Of a stretch of DNA of 64,000 nucleotides, positions 10,683-19,864 are shown piece after piece. The notes below the pieces were generated by a model. That model ran no database searches. It had not been told where the DNA came from and was given only the letters and a program-made list of their open reading frames with translations. A program made the position numbers and the translations under genes. Each line of letters begins with the position of its first letter. The first letter of the stretch is position 1. Source of the DNA: Streptococcus cristatus AS 1.3089 (GTDB lineage: Bacteria; Bacillota; Bacilli; Lactobacillales; Streptococcaceae); assembly GCF_000385925.1 (NCBI RefSeq), contig NC_021175.1:22501-86500 (forward strand), in the 5' to 3' direction.

Positions 10683-11171
10683 ATGAAACCAATTATTTCC
10701 ATCATCATGGGCTCTAAATCTGACTGGGCAACCATGCAAAAAACTGCCGAAGTCTTAGACCGCTTTGGTGTAGTCTACGAAAAGAAAGTCGTCTCTGCCC
10801 ACCGCACACCAGACCTCATGTTTCAACATGCGGAAGAAGCTCGCAGCCGTGGTATCAAGGTTATCATTGCAGGTGCTGGAGGCGCAGCCCATTTGCCGGG
10901 GATGGTTGCTGCTAAAACAACCCTTCCTGTCATCGGTGTGCCCGTCAAATCACGTGCTCTCAGCGGTCTGGACTCACTTTATTCGATTGTGCAGATGCCG
11001 GGTGGAGTACCAGTCGCAACCATGGCTATCGGTGAAGCAGGTGCGACAAACGCGGCTCTCTTTGCCCTCCGTCTCCTGTCAGTAGAGGATCAGGCTATCG
11101 CGACAGCTTTGGCAGATTTTGCTGAAGAACAAGGAAAAATCGCTGAGGAGTCAAGTAATGAGCTCATCTAA
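10683..11171 (+). CDS. purE: N5-carboxyaminoimidazole ribonucleotide mutase PurE
   Basis: A 162-residue class I PurE that converts N5-CAIR to CAIR. It contains the SDWATM substrate loop after MGSKSDW, the VSAHRTPD motif and [11 protein letters not shown]. No clear Shine-Dalgarno is seen; the start is fixed by homology of [19 protein letters not shown] codon at 10671 is in frame but less likely. The end overlaps purK by 14 bases, matching their consecutive steps. Confidence 0.94.
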   Translation: MKPIISIIMGSKSDWATMQKTAEVLDRFGVVYEKKVVSAHRTPDLMFQHAEEARSRGIKVIIAGAGGAAHLPGMVAAKTTLPVIGVPVKSRALSGLDSLYSIVQMPGGVPVATMAIGEAGATNAALFALRLLSVEDQAIATALADFAEEQGKIAEESSNELI

Positions 11172-12249
11172 AACAATTGGAATTATCGGTGGCGGTCAGC
11201 TGGGGCAGATGATGGCCATTTCTGCTATCTACATGGGGCATAGAGTTATCGCGCTGGATCCTGCGAAGGATTGCCCGGCCTCTCGCGTGGCGGAAATCAT
11301 CGTGGCACCTTATAACGATGTGGATGCCCTTCGTCAGTTGGCGGAGCGATGCGATGTCCTGACCTATGAGTTTGAGAATGTCGATGCCGACGGTTTGGAT
11401 GCTGTCATCAAGGATGGTCAGCTCCCTCAAGGGACAGACCTACTCCGCATTTCTCAAAATCGCATTTTTGAAAAGGATTTTCTCGCAAACAAGGCGCAAG
11501 TCACCGTGGCACCCTACAAGGTCGTGACTTCTAGCCAAGATTTGGCAGATATCGACCTGTCTAACAACTATGTCCTCAAGACTGCGACTGGTGGTTATGA
11601 TGGACATGGACAAAAGGTCATTCGTTCAGAAGCAGATTTGGAAGAAGCCTGTGTGCTAGCAGATTCAGCAGCCTGCGTCTTAGAAGAGTTTGTCAATTTT
11701 GACCTTGAAATTTCTGTCATCGTATCAGGAAATGGTAAGGACGTGACAGTCTTCCCAGTTCAGGAAAATATTCACCGTAACAATATCCTCTCTAAGACCA
11801 TTGTGCCAGCTCGCATTTCGGAAAGTCTAGCAGATAAGGCAAAAACCATGGCGGTGCGAATTGCAGAAAAACTGAGCCTCTCTGGAACCCTTTGTGTGGA
11901 AATGTTTGCGACAGCTGATGACATCATTGTCAACGAAATTGCCCCCCGCCCACATAACTCTGGCCACTACTCGATTGAGGCCTGCGACTTCTCACAGTTT
12001 GACACACATATCCTAGGTGTTCTCGGAGCACCATTGCCAGCCATCAAACTGCATGCCCCAGCTGTCATGCTCAACGTTCTCGGCCAGCACGTCGAGGCCG
12101 CTGAAAAATATGTCTCAGAAAATCCAAGCGCCCACCTCCACCTGTATGGTAAAATAGAAGCGAAGCACAACCGCAAGATGGGACATGTGACTTTGTTTAG
12201 TGATGCGCCGGATAGTGTGGTTGAGTTTGGTGAGGGGATTGATTTTTGA
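11158..12249 (+). CDS. purK: N5-carboxyaminoimidazole ribonucleotide synthetase PurK
   Basis: A 363-residue ATP-grasp enzyme that uses ATP and bicarbonate to carboxylate AIR. It has [12 protein letters not shown] at the N-terminus and [14 protein letters not shown] near residue 260. The start overlaps purE, and an in-frame TTG further up is less likely. Its last 90 or so bases are duplicated at 13461-13556. A tiny gene starts one base after its stop. Confidence 0.95.
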   Translation: MSSSKTIGIIGGGQLGQMMAISAIYMGHRVIALDPAKDCPASRVAEIIVAPYNDVDALRQLAERCDVLTYEFENVDADGLDAVIKDGQLPQGTDLLRISQNRIFEKDFLANKAQVTVAPYKVVTSSQDLADIDLSNNYVLKTATGGYDGHGQKVIRSEADLEEACVLADSAACVLEEFVNFDLEISVIVSGNGKDVTVFPVQENIHRNNILSKTIVPARISESLADKAKTMAVRIAEKLSLSGTLCVEMFATADDIIVNEIAPRPHNSGHYSIEACDFSQFDTHILGVLGAPLPAIKLHAPAVMLNVLGQHVEAAEKYVSENPSAHLHLYGKIEAKHNRKMGHVTLFSDAPDSVVEFGEGIDF

Positions 12250-12250
12250 A

Positions 12251-12514
12251 ATGACAGAAGAATTTGATGAATTGCTAGATGATGAAATAACGACCGTAAC
12301 ACTGACTTATACGGACGATTTGATTGTTCCAGAGATTGCGGATAGAGAGGGGATTCATATTTTAGAGAGAGCTGGCAATCAGCTAGTCTTAGAATATTCT
12401 TGTTCCGTGAAGGAAGTTAAGGATTATCTGAGTAGTTACGGCCTGCCTAGACATCCTGAGAGAATTTCATTTGAATTTTCTATACATGAAGACTCAGAAA
12501 ATGATAATCTTTAA
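12251..12514 (+). CDS. Small acidic protein, copy A1 of a duplicated pair
   Basis: An 87-residue very acidic protein (many Asp and Glu at both ends) of unknown function. It begins one base after the purK stop. A paralogue lies at 13558-13824 and starts M-x-EEFD. The shared core includes TYTDDLIVPEI and GIHI. No membrane segment or signal is present. It is followed by small gene B1. Small acidic genes next to a nuclease gene could be immunity proteins; that is inference only. Confidence 0.7.
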   Translation: MTEEFDELLDDEITTVTLTYTDDLIVPEIADREGIHILERAGNQLVLEYSCSVKEVKDYLSSYGLPRHPERISFEFSIHEDSENDNL

Positions 12515-12534
12515 AGTTAAATGGAGACCAGTTT

Positions 12535-12762
12535 ATGATTCAAATTATTGTCAACGCTTTTGTGGAGGAAGGAAAAGAAATCGCTGTTGTGGAAGTGCTC
12601 TTTGCCAGTACCGACCATGAAAAAGTAAAAGTCAAATATCAGGAATTAAAGATTGAATATCCAGACAATTATCTGGCTATCTATGATTTACCATTGGATA
12701 CAAATCTAAGTAGCTTGCCACACTATCCGTCGGTGGCGATAAGCAAGGAGGAGTTTGATTAG
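12535..12762 (+). CDS. Small conserved protein, copy B1 of a duplicated pair
   Basis: A 75-residue protein of unknown function starting MIQIIVNAFVEE. A paralogue of equal length is at 13844-14071 (start MIQIIVNAFVEK, end KEEFE) and is about two-thirds identical. It shares DHEKVK, a Y-aromatic segment near 'YxAIYDxPLDT' and HYPSV. An RBS (ATGGAGA) precedes it. It always follows an A-type gene here, so A and B may form a functional unit. Confidence 0.7.
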   Translation: MIQIIVNAFVEEGKEIAVVEVLFASTDHEKVKVKYQELKIEYPDNYLAIYDLPLDTNLSSLPHYPSVAISKEEFD

Positions 12763-12765
12763 TCT

Positions 12766-13458
12766 ATGAAAACTATCGGTCTGATTGGTGGTATGAGTTG
12801 GGAAAGTACCACATCTTACTACCAAATCATCAACGAAACCATCAAAAAAGAACTGGGTGGCTTGCATTCAGCTAAGATTCTGCTTTATAGTGTTGATTTT
12901 GCAGAGGTTGAGCATTATCAAGCAGTCGGAGACTGGGAGAAAAGCGGTCAACTTTTGGCAGATATTGCTCAGCGCTTGGAGCAAGCTGGTGCAGATTTCA
13001 TCGTTATTTGCACCAACACCATGCACAAGGTTGCTCCGCAGATACAAGAAAAGATTACGATTCCAATCTTGCATATTGCACAGGCAACTGCGCAGGCCTT
13101 GTTGGCTGACGGTATTCAAAAAGTCGGCCTCCTAGGGACCAAGTACACCATGACTCAAGATTTTTACAAGGAAAAATTAATAGAGTCTGGGTTAGAAGTA
13201 CTGATTCCAGACCAAGCTGGTATTACAGAGGTCAATCGAATCATTTATGACGAGCTCTGTCTAGGAGATATCAGAGACAGTTCAAAGCAGACTTATCTTG
13301 CTGTTATAGATGATTTGAAAAAAGCGGGCGCAGAAGCTGTTATCTTGGGTTGTACCGAGATAGGCCTTCTCATCAAACAATTCGATACTGACCTGCCTCT
13401 CTACGACACAACGGTGATCCATGCAGAGAAAGCAGCGGAGTGGGCAGTAAATAAATGA
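12766..13458 (+). CDS. Aspartate/glutamate racemase family protein
   Basis: A 230-residue protein of the Asp/Glu racemase superfamily. MKTIGLIGGMSWESTTSYY is the typical start, with the catalytic cysteines in ICTNTMHK (near 84) and LGCTEIGLL (near 192). It interconverts L- and D-amino acids, probably aspartate, in the cytoplasm. It lies between the two copies of the small A/B gene pair and starts three bases after B1, so it is probably co-transcribed. The substrate is not certain. Confidence 0.85.
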   Translation: MKTIGLIGGMSWESTTSYYQIINETIKKELGGLHSAKILLYSVDFAEVEHYQAVGDWEKSGQLLADIAQRLEQAGADFIVICTNTMHKVAPQIQEKITIPILHIAQATAQALLADGIQKVGLLGTKYTMTQDFYKEKLIESGLEVLIPDQAGITEVNRIIYDELCLGDIRDSSKQTYLAVIDDLKKAGAEAVILGCTEIGLLIKQFDTDLPLYDTTVIHAEKAAEWAVNK

Positions 13459-13556
13459 TTATAGAAGTCAAGCACAACCATAGATTAGGGCATGTAACTT
13501 TGTTTAGTGATGCGCCGGATAGTGTGGTTGAATTTGGGGAAGGGATTGATTTTTAA
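13455..13556 (+). pseudogene. Duplicated 3' end of purK
   Basis: About 90 bp repeat the last 30 codons of purK ([17 protein letters not shown] and FGEGIDF) at high identity. In frame from the ATG overlapping the racemase stop it encodes 33 residues. It lacks all of the catalytic part, so it marks a duplication boundary. Small gene A2 follows after one base, exactly as A1 follows purK. Confidence 0.9.
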
Positions 13557-13557
13557 A

Positions 13558-13824
13558 ATGATAGAAGAATTCGATGATGTATTTGAAGATGATATTACTA
13601 CTCTAACATTTACTTATGCGGATGATGTAGTCATTCCAGAAATTCCAGATGCAGAAGGGATTCATATTGTAGAGAGAACAAATAATCAACTGATAATAGA
13701 GCATACGCGCGATGATGATGAGGTCTATGATTATATAAAGAGTTTTGGATTAACGAGCCGTCCTATAAAACTTTCGATTGAATTTTTTGCTTACGAAGAT
13801 CCTGAGGAAGAAGAAGATTTTTAG
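13558..13824 (+). CDS. Small acidic protein, copy A2 of a duplicated pair
   Basis: An 88-residue acidic protein, paralogue of the 87-residue gene after purK. It begins MIEEFDDVFEDDITT and ends with a run of Glu and Asp. The same upstream purK fragment precedes both copies, so the start is the same. Identity to A1 is lower in the second half, which shows that the copies have been diverging for some time. Function unknown. Confidence 0.7.
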   Translation: MIEEFDDVFEDDITTLTFTYADDVVIPEIPDAEGIHIVERTNNQLIIEHTRDDDEVYDYIKSFGLTSRPIKLSIEFFAYEDPEEEEDF

Positions 13825-13843
13825 AATTTAATGGAGAAAATCT

Positions 13844-14071
13844 ATGATTCAAATCATCGTGAATGCATTTGTTGAAAAGGATAAGACCGGAGCAGTCGTC
13901 GAAGTCTTGTATGCTAGTAGCGACCACGAAAAAGTGAAAGCTAAGTATGAAGAGCTAGTTGCACAATTTCCTGAAAACTATATAGCTATCTATGATGTCC
14001 CGTTAGATACGGATTTGAATACACCGGCCCATTATCCATCTGTTTGGATTGGGAAAGAAGAATTTGAGTAG
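13844..14071 (+). CDS. Small conserved protein, copy B2 of a duplicated pair
   Basis: A 75-residue paralogue of the protein at 12535. It is closely similar through MIQIIVNAFVEK, DHEKVKAKYEEL and HYPSV. The RBS ATGGAGA is shared with B1. It directly precedes the nuclease-like gene. No recognised domain and no signal peptide. Confidence 0.7.
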   Translation: MIQIIVNAFVEKDKTGAVVEVLYASSDHEKVKAKYEELVAQFPENYIAIYDVPLDTDLNTPAHYPSVWIGKEEFE

Positions 14072-14128
14072 TTAAATAAGACATAAATGGAAGGTTTAAT
14101 GATTTGCGTTTAGGATTGCATTCATAAA

Positions 14129-14980
14129 ATGAAAGGACAATGCCAGGTGAAAGAATCGGAATTATATATTAGGCTTGGGATTTCAGGGGAAGACGAGCTG
14201 GGTAAAATACTTGGATTCGAAGCTAAGTACTGTGAGCAGAATACTTACTTTAAAATATTGAGAAAAAAGCCTATTGTGAGTAGGTTGGTAGGTGCTAAGT
14301 CTCAAGGATGGCGTACTATGTTAGATGGAGGAATCCCGAACAGTAAGTCTCCAAATTTAAATTTAACAATGAAACTTCCGAAGGGAAATCCTCAAAAAAT
14401 AAACGGGCAGAATTTTTTTCATCAAGGACACATTCTAGCAAAAGAATTTTACAATTTCATTCCTAATAAAGACGAGGCCTATAGAAAAATTAAAAATAAT
14501 TCTAAAAATGGATTTATTCAATTTAGTGTAGCTAACATGCAACAAAGTAAAAAGAATGAAGTCTTTAGATATAGTCAAGCGTACTATGAAAATAGAGTTG
14601 CGAAATATCTTACAGATACAGGAAATAAAGTTATTTATGAAGTGAGAATTTATTTTTACAATAAGAATGATAAAATTCCAATAGGAACTAGAATATTGTT
14701 CGAAGCAGAAGATAAAAGTTTAGAAAATGAATTATGTAATGATATTTTTATTCCAAATTTTGATGAAGATTTTGACCTATCAAGGATTCAGGGATATTTA
14801 GGTAGGAAGTCTTATAGAGAATTTTATGCTTATGGGTATGATGAAAGATATAAGAAATGTTTTAAAAATATTGCTATGATAGATAATGGCGATTCATTTA
14901 GTCGAACATTTGATGAAAATCATAACCAAATTTTTTATTGTGTACAAGAGAATAAAAAATTAAACCAGGTTTATTTTTAA
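14129..14980 (+). CDS. DNA/RNA non-specific endonuclease-like protein, toxin-type
   Basis: Up to 283 residues. The segment FHQGHILAKEF with H101 resembles the DRGH catalytic motif of the NUC1/EndA-type nuclease family. It is followed by a NMxxxxxxN pattern (N136, N143) like the metal-binding Asn motif. No signal peptide, LXG or other transport domain is seen, so this may be a displaced or truncated polymorphic-toxin nuclease. GTG at 14147 is an alternative start with a better spaced AAAGGA. The gene is AT-rich compared with purK and purB. The next ORF may be its frameshifted C-terminus. Confidence 0.6.
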   Translation: MKGQCQVKESELYIRLGISGEDELGKILGFEAKYCEQNTYFKILRKKPIVSRLVGAKSQGWRTMLDGGIPNSKSPNLNLTMKLPKGNPQKINGQNFFHQGHILAKEFYNFIPNKDEAYRKIKNNSKNGFIQFSVANMQQSKKNEVFRYSQAYYENRVAKYLTDTGNKVIYEVRIYFYNKNDKIPIGTRILFEAEDKSLENELCNDIFIPNFDEDFDLSRIQGYLGRKSYREFYAYGYDERYKKCFKNIAMIDNGDSFSRTFDENHNQIFYCVQENKKLNQVYF

Positions 14981-14991
14981 CATGTAAAGAT

Positions 14992-15231
14992 GTGTATGAG
15001 ACATATCCTTTAGAACCAGAGGATATGATAATTGAAAGTTATACGAAAGAAGAGCTATTCAGTAAATATAAGCACCGAAAGTATTGTTATTATCCTGCCA
15101 AAAAGGAAAAAAGTAATTTTTCAGCAATATTCTTTGATTGGCCTACTGTAGATAGATTGTCAGGATTTTCAATGAGAGGTTTAAAAAAACAAGGCACTTT
15201 GGAAGGAGCTTTTAAACAGTTGAGTTGGTAG
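14992..15231 (+). CDS. Small ORF after the nuclease: immunity gene or frameshifted nuclease tail
   Basis: A 79-residue frame with a GTG start and no Shine-Dalgarno. The frame is open back to about 14956, reading KPGLFLTCKDV before the GTG. It is in the -1 frame relative to the nuclease gene, and a run AATAAAAAATT occurs at 14949-14958 where the frames could be joined. It may be the true C-terminus of the nuclease gene, or a partner gene. No known domain recognised. Confidence 0.4.
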   Translation: MYETYPLEPEDMIIESYTKEELFSKYKHRKYCYYPAKKEKSNFSAIFFDWPTVDRLSGFSMRGLKKQGTLEGAFKQLSW

Positions 15232-15329
15232 CCTGAAAAAATGAGATAGATTTGTTAGGCAACTATACTTACTCTAACACATCTCTTCTTTTATAAAAGG
15301 ATATATTTAAAACTATAAAAATAAAGGAA

Positions 15330-15500
15330 CAAGAGCTCACATATTCACCAAAACTGAATACGGGCTACGGACTTCCTAACTGTAAATAAAGAAAGGGAAT
15401 GGGCATCTAGTTTGCAGAACTGAACCCGGGCGGAAAGCTCGGAATTTAGATTGGTTTCCTAAAATTCAGTCGCTTTCTAGTCGCCCTTGGTATCTTAATC
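15330..15500 (+). other. Structured leader upstream of purB
   Basis: The 269-bp gap before purB has the same plan as the purE leader: AACTGAAC, then stem GGGCG (15428-15432) / CGCCC (15482-15486), an inner stem around GAATTTAG and CTAAAATTC, and TTGGTATCTTAATC directly before the start. A second AACTGAATACGGG occurs at about 15353. The stem bases differ from the purE leader but pair. Confidence 0.5.
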
Positions 15501-16796
15501 ATGATCAACCGTTACTCTCGCCCTGAGATGGCGAACATTTGGACCGAAGAAAATAAATACCGTGCTTGGCTTGAGGTGGAAATCTTGGCTGACGAGGCAT
15601 GGGCTGAGTTGGGGGAAATTCCCAAGGAAGATGTGGCTTTGATTCGCGAGAAGGCGGACTTTGACATCGACCGTATTTTGGAGATTGAGCAGGAAACACG
15701 TCACGATGTGGTAGCTTTCACGCGTGCGGTTTCTGAGACTCTTGGTGAAGAGCGCAAGTGGGTTCACTATGGGTTGACCTCTACTGACGTGGTGGATACT
15801 GCCTACGGTTACCTTTACAAACAGGCTAACGACATCATCCGTCGTGATCTTGAAAACTTCACCAACATCATTGCTGACAAGGCTAAGGAACACAAGTTCA
15901 CCATCATGATGGGTCGTACCCACGGTGTCCACGCTGAGCCGACAACTTTTGGTCTTAAATTAGCGACTTGGTACAGCGAAATGAAGCGTAATATCGAGCG
16001 TTTCGAGCATGCGGCTGCTGGAGTGGAAGCTGGTAAGATTTCTGGTGCGGTTGGGAACTTTGCCAACATCCCACCATTTGTAGAGGAATATGTCTGCGAA
16101 AAATTGGGCATCCGTGCTCAAGAAATCTCTACACAGGTGCTTCCTCGTGACCTTCATGCTGAGTACTTTGCAGTTCTTGCTAGCATTGCGACTTCCATCG
16201 AACGTATGGCAACGGAGATCCGTGGCCTGCAAAAATCGGAGCAACGCGAAGTAGAAGAGTTCTTTGCCAAGGGTCAAAAAGGATCTTCAGCAATGCCTCA
16301 CAAACGCAACCCTATCGGTTCTGAAAACATGACAGGTCTGGCGCGTGTTATCCGTGGTCACATGGTGACGGCCTATGAAAACGTCGCTCTCTGGCACGAA
16401 CGTGATATTTCTCACTCATCAGCTGAGCGTATCATCACACCGGATACGACCATTTTGATTGACTACATGCTCAACCGTTTTGGAAATATCGTCAAGAACT
16501 TGACGGTCTTCCCAGAAAACATGATCCGCAACATGAACTCTACTTTTGGTCTTATCTTTAGCCAACGTGCCATGTTGACCTTGATTGAAAAAGGCATGAC
16601 GCGTGAACAAGCCTACGACTTGGTGCAACCAAAAACAGCCCACTCTTGGGACAACCAAGTAGACTTCAAACCGCTTCTCGAAGCAGATCCAGAAGTAACC
16701 TCACGCCTCACTCAAGAAGAAATTGATGAAATCTTCAACCCGACTTACTACACTAAGCGCGTGGATGAAATCTTCAAGCGCCTGGGCTTAGATTAA
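15501..16796 (+). CDS. purB: Adenylosuccinate lyase PurB
   Basis: A 431-residue fumarase/aspartase superfamily enzyme. It cleaves SAICAR and adenylosuccinate with release of fumarate in purine synthesis. The signature [11 protein letters not shown] and the [12 protein letters not shown] catalytic region are intact. Length is typical. The start is not preceded by a good Shine-Dalgarno, only TTGGTATCTTAATC. In related streptococci purB follows purK closely; here the racemase/nuclease segment separates them. A full repeat copy follows the stop. Confidence 0.96.
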   Translation: MINRYSRPEMANIWTEENKYRAWLEVEILADEAWAELGEIPKEDVALIREKADFDIDRILEIEQETRHDVVAFTRAVSETLGEERKWVHYGLTSTDVVDTAYGYLYKQANDIIRRDLENFTNIIADKAKEHKFTIMMGRTHGVHAEPTTFGLKLATWYSEMKRNIERFEHAAAGVEAGKISGAVGNFANIPPFVEEYVCEKLGIRAQEISTQVLPRDLHAEYFAVLASIATSIERMATEIRGLQKSEQREVEEFFAKGQKGSSAMPHKRNPIGSENMTGLARVIRGHMVTAYENVALWHERDISHSSAERIITPDTTILIDYMLNRFGNIVKNLTVFPENMIRNMNSTFGLIFSQRAMLTLIEKGMTREQAYDLVQPKTAHSWDNQVDFKPLLEADPEVTSRLTQEEIDEIFNPTYYTKRVDEIFKRLGLD

Positions 16797-16808
16797 ACAA
16801 AAAAAGAT

Positions 16809-16983
16809 GAGGCTGGGACAAAAGTCCCAGCCTCTCAATTGTCTTTGGATTGTCGAGCAAGACGCAGTGGTTGAGTGGGCTCTGCTAGGCTGATTTCATC
16901 AGCTTTTACAGCCCTACTCAACTGTGCGGAGGTGGGATAACGACATCGAATTCTAACGAATTACCGATTTCTGTCCCACTCTC
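16809..16983 (+). repeat. Structured intergenic repeat, copy 3
   Basis: Full-length copy with a perfect first stem GAGGCTGGGAC/GTCCCAGCCTC, which other copies have with one mismatch. It sits after purB and before the convergent bgaR. The rest of the gap to 17183 is AT-rich with no gene seen. Confidence 0.85.
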
Positions 16984-17183
16984 ATTTTTATTATTCTCGA
17001 ATGTATTATAAAGTTTTGTTTTTGTTGGTTTTCAGTTCTAGAATAGTAAAAAAATATACGAAATTGAAAAATTCTGTTTATTTTCTATCATTTTTTGATT
17101 TTTATTAAACAAAAATCGTTCAAATGTATTGCAAATTGGTATAGATAGGTTTATAATAATGATAGGTTAGTTGGTCAGGAAAT

Positions 17184-17217
17184 GAAAAACGACAGCTCAT
17201 GAGAACCATCGTTTTTC
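17184..17217 (-). terminator. Terminator of bgaR
   Basis: Inverted repeat GAAAAACGA / TCGTTTTTC with a 16-base loop, ending four bases from the bgaR stop. The T run lies on the side needed for the minus strand. Confidence 0.65.
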
Positions 17218-17220
17218 AGA

Positions 17221-17937
17221 TTAATGATCGCGACTAGAAGAAATAAATTTGATTTTAAAGAAATCGCCACGCTTGTAGGTTTCGCTGTACTCTAGGATTT
17301 GTCCAGTATTTTCCAGTTTTGTGATCTTGACTTGATGCACAGTTGGGAAGTTTGGATCGATTTCTAAGGTCTTGGCAATGTCTTTTGGCGTTGGAAAGAC
17401 GATTTCGTTGATTTCTTCGAAATACTCATCATTCATGTGGATGTGATAATCCGTCTTGAAGCGATTGTAGATCGAGCTGTAGTAGTCCAGATCTGGATAG
17501 TTTGGATTGATGTACTGTTCAGGAATGTAGGTTTGGTGATAAATATAGACTTTATCGCCGGTCCTTCTGATACGGTCAATCTTGTAGTAGAACTGGGACG
17601 GAGTTAGTTCTAGTTTTTCCAAGATCCTCAATTCATTTCCACGTTCGATGGACAGAACAGTCACCTTATCCTTTTGGATAGGGAAAGTTTCGATATCAGA
17701 GAATTCCACACGCTTGTGTTTTCTTGCGCGTGAAACAAAAGTTCCCTTCCCTTGCTGACGGATGATGTAGCCATCATTCGCAAGTTCGTTCAAAGCGCGG
17801 ACAACGGTGATGGAACTGACGTTGAACATCTTGATTAATTCAGCTTCTGTGTAGAATCTATCACCGTTTTCAAAGTTACCAGAAATGATTTGTTGTTTCA
17901 AGTCATCTTTGATTTGTTGATATTTAGGAATAGCCAT
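17221..17937 (-). CDS. bgaR: GntR-family regulator of the galacto-N-biose locus
   Basis: A 238-residue regulator with an N-terminal winged helix (residues about 5-70, with AELIKMFNVSSITVVRALNEL) and a C-terminal UTRA sugar-phosphate sensing domain. The start at 17937 is chosen because the Shine-Dalgarno AGAGGTGA includes the upstream in-frame GTG. It is divergent from bgaC, which is the usual place for the repressor of this operon in pneumococcus (called bgaR). The inducer is probably a phosphorylated sugar from the locus. Confidence 0.85.
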   Translation of the reverse strand: MAIPKYQQIKDDLKQQIISGNFENGDRFYTEAELIKMFNVSSITVVRALNELANDGYIIRQQGKGTFVSRARKHKRVEFSDIETFPIQKDKVTVLSIERGNELRILEKLELTPSQFYYKIDRIRRTGDKVYIYHQTYIPEQYINPNYPDLDYYSSIYNRFKTDYHIHMNDEYFEEINEIVFPTPKDIAKTLEIDPNFPTVHQVKITKLENTGQILEYSETYKRGDFFKIKFISSSRDH

Positions 17938-17999
17938 TGTGCTCACCTCTCTTTTTTATTCCTCTCTATATTGATTTTAACATATTTTTTAAAAAAATG

Positions 18000-18057
18000 T
18001 TGACATTTATGTAAAAGTTTATTATATTAATATTATCAAGAAATGAAAGCGTTTTAA
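18000..18057 (+). promoter_or_regulatory. bgaC promoter with CcpA cre site
   Basis: -35 TTGACA (18000-18005) and -10 TATATT (18023-18028) with 17-bp spacing. A cre-like box TGAAAGCGTTTTAA (18044-18057) matches 13 of 14 positions of TGWAANCGNTNWCA and lies just downstream of the start of transcription, so glucose repression is expected. Confidence 0.75.
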
Positions 18058-18076
18058 ATCTAGGAGGAATAGGGAG

Positions 18077-19864
18077 ATGAAGAGATTTGAAATAGGCTCT
18101 TCTTTCTACTTGGATGGTCAGGAGTTTAAGATTTTATCAGGAGCGATTCACTATTTTCGGATTCAGCCGGAAGACTGGTATCACTCGCTCTATAATCTTA
18201 AAGCTCTCGGCTTCAATACAGTTGAGACCTATGTTCCTTGGAACATGCACGAGCCAAAGAAAGGCCAGTTTGACTTTCAAGGGATTTTAGATATTGAGAA
18301 GTTTCTTCAGATTGCTCAAGATTTAGGATTGTATGCCATTGTTCGCCCTTCGCCCTTTATCTGTGCGGAGTGGGAATTTGGCGGTATGCCAGCCTGGCTC
18401 TTGACTGAGGATATGAGAATCCGTTCTTCTGATGCTCCTTATCTTCAAGCTGTTGCAGACTACTATGATGAGTTGCTTCCTCGCTTGCTTCCAAGGCTCT
18501 TGGACAAGGGGGGGAATATCCTCATGATGCAAGTGGAAAATGAATATGGCTCTTACGGGGAGGATAAAGACTACCTAAGAGCGATTCGGCAGATGATGTT
18601 GGATCGAGGTGTTGATTGTCCGCTCTTTACATCGGATGGCCCTTGGCGGGCCACGCTGAGAGCTGGCACGCTGATTGAGGAAGATTTATTTGTTACAGGA
18701 AATTTCGGCTCCAAGGCAGATTATAATTTTGCCCAGATGCAGGAATTCTTTGATGAGCATGGCAAAAAATGGCCGCTCATGTGTATGGAGTTTTGGGATG
18801 GTTGGTTCAATCGTTGGAAAGAGCCAATTATCAAAAGGGATCCTGAGGAACTGGCTCAAGCTGTCCGTGAGGTTCTGGAACAAGGCTCTATCAATCTCTA
18901 TATGTTTCATGGCGGAACCAATTTTGGCTTCATGAATGGCTGCTCGGCCAGAGGTGTGACGGATTTACCACAGGTGACTTCGTATGATTATGATGCTCTG
19001 CTCGATGAACAGGGAAATCCAACTCCGAAATATTTTGCGGTGCAAAAAATGATGGAAACCTACTATCCTGAGCACCCACAAATGAAACCGCTCACAAAAG
19101 AATCTTTTGAATTGAGAGACATTGCTCTGAGTGAGAAGGTGAGTTTGTTTGAGACATTAGCTGATTTGGCTCAGCCAGTGGAGAGTCTCTATCCTGTCAA
19201 AATGGAGGATTTGGGACAGAGCTATGGTTACTTGCTTTATCGTACCGAAGCCAGCTGGGATGCGGATGAGGAAAAGATTCGGGTGATTGACGGGCGAGAC
19301 CGGATGCAGCTTTTTGTGGACGGCAAGCTTATGGCAACCCAGTATCAAGCAGAGATTGGACAAGATATCTTTGTTGCTGGGGAAAAGAAAGCCACCCACC
19401 GTATTGACATCTTGATGGAAAACATGGGGCGGGTCAATTACGGGCATAAGTTCTTGGCAGATACCCAGCGAAAAGGGATTCGGACGGGCGTTTGTAAGGA
19501 TTTGCACTTCTTGCTAAATTGGCAGCAGTATCCACTTTCCTTTGAAAATACAGAAAACATCGATTTTTCAAAAGGATGGCAGCCTAAGCAACCAGCTTTC
19601 TACGCTTTTGACTTTGAAATGAAAGCGCTTAAGGATACCTATTTAGACTTGTCTGGTTTTGGAAAGGGCCTTGCCTTTATAAACGGCGTCAACATCGGTC
19701 GTTTCTGGAATGTCGGTCCAACCTTATCGCTTTATATTCCGCATAGTCTTCTGAAAGAAGGACATAACCGAATCATCATTTTTGAAACGGAAGGGGAATA
19801 TGAAGAATCAATTAACTTAGTTAAACAACCTACATTTAAAACAATAAAGGGGGAAAATTTATGA
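18077..19864 (+). CDS. bgaC: Beta-galactosidase, GH35 (BgaC)
   Basis: A 595-residue cytoplasmic beta-galactosidase of glycoside hydrolase family 35. The acid/base is E156 in VENEYGSYG and the nucleophile is E238 in MCMEFWDGW. No signal peptide and no wall anchor, as for pneumococcal BgaC, which cleaves terminal Gal-beta-1,3-GlcNAc/GalNAc. It is the first gene of an operon with a four-gene PTS, agaS and galM. The stop overlaps the IIB start (ATGA). RBS TAGGAGG. Confidence 0.93.
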   Translation: MKRFEIGSSFYLDGQEFKILSGAIHYFRIQPEDWYHSLYNLKALGFNTVETYVPWNMHEPKKGQFDFQGILDIEKFLQIAQDLGLYAIVRPSPFICAEWEFGGMPAWLLTEDMRIRSSDAPYLQAVADYYDELLPRLLPRLLDKGGNILMMQVENEYGSYGEDKDYLRAIRQMMLDRGVDCPLFTSDGPWRATLRAGTLIEEDLFVTGNFGSKADYNFAQMQEFFDEHGKKWPLMCMEFWDGWFNRWKEPIIKRDPEELAQAVREVLEQGSINLYMFHGGTNFGFMNGCSARGVTDLPQVTSYDYDALLDEQGNPTPKYFAVQKMMETYYPEHPQMKPLTKESFELRDIALSEKVSLFETLADLAQPVESLYPVKMEDLGQSYGYLLYRTEASWDADEEKIRVIDGRDRMQLFVDGKLMATQYQAEIGQDIFVAGEKKATHRIDILMENMGRVNYGHKFLADTQRKGIRTGVCKDLHFLLNWQQYPLSFENTENIDFSKGWQPKQPAFYAFDFEMKALKDTYLDLSGFGKGLAFINGVNIGRFWNVGPTLSLYIPHSLLKEGHNRIIIFETEGEYEESINLVKQPTFKTIKGENL

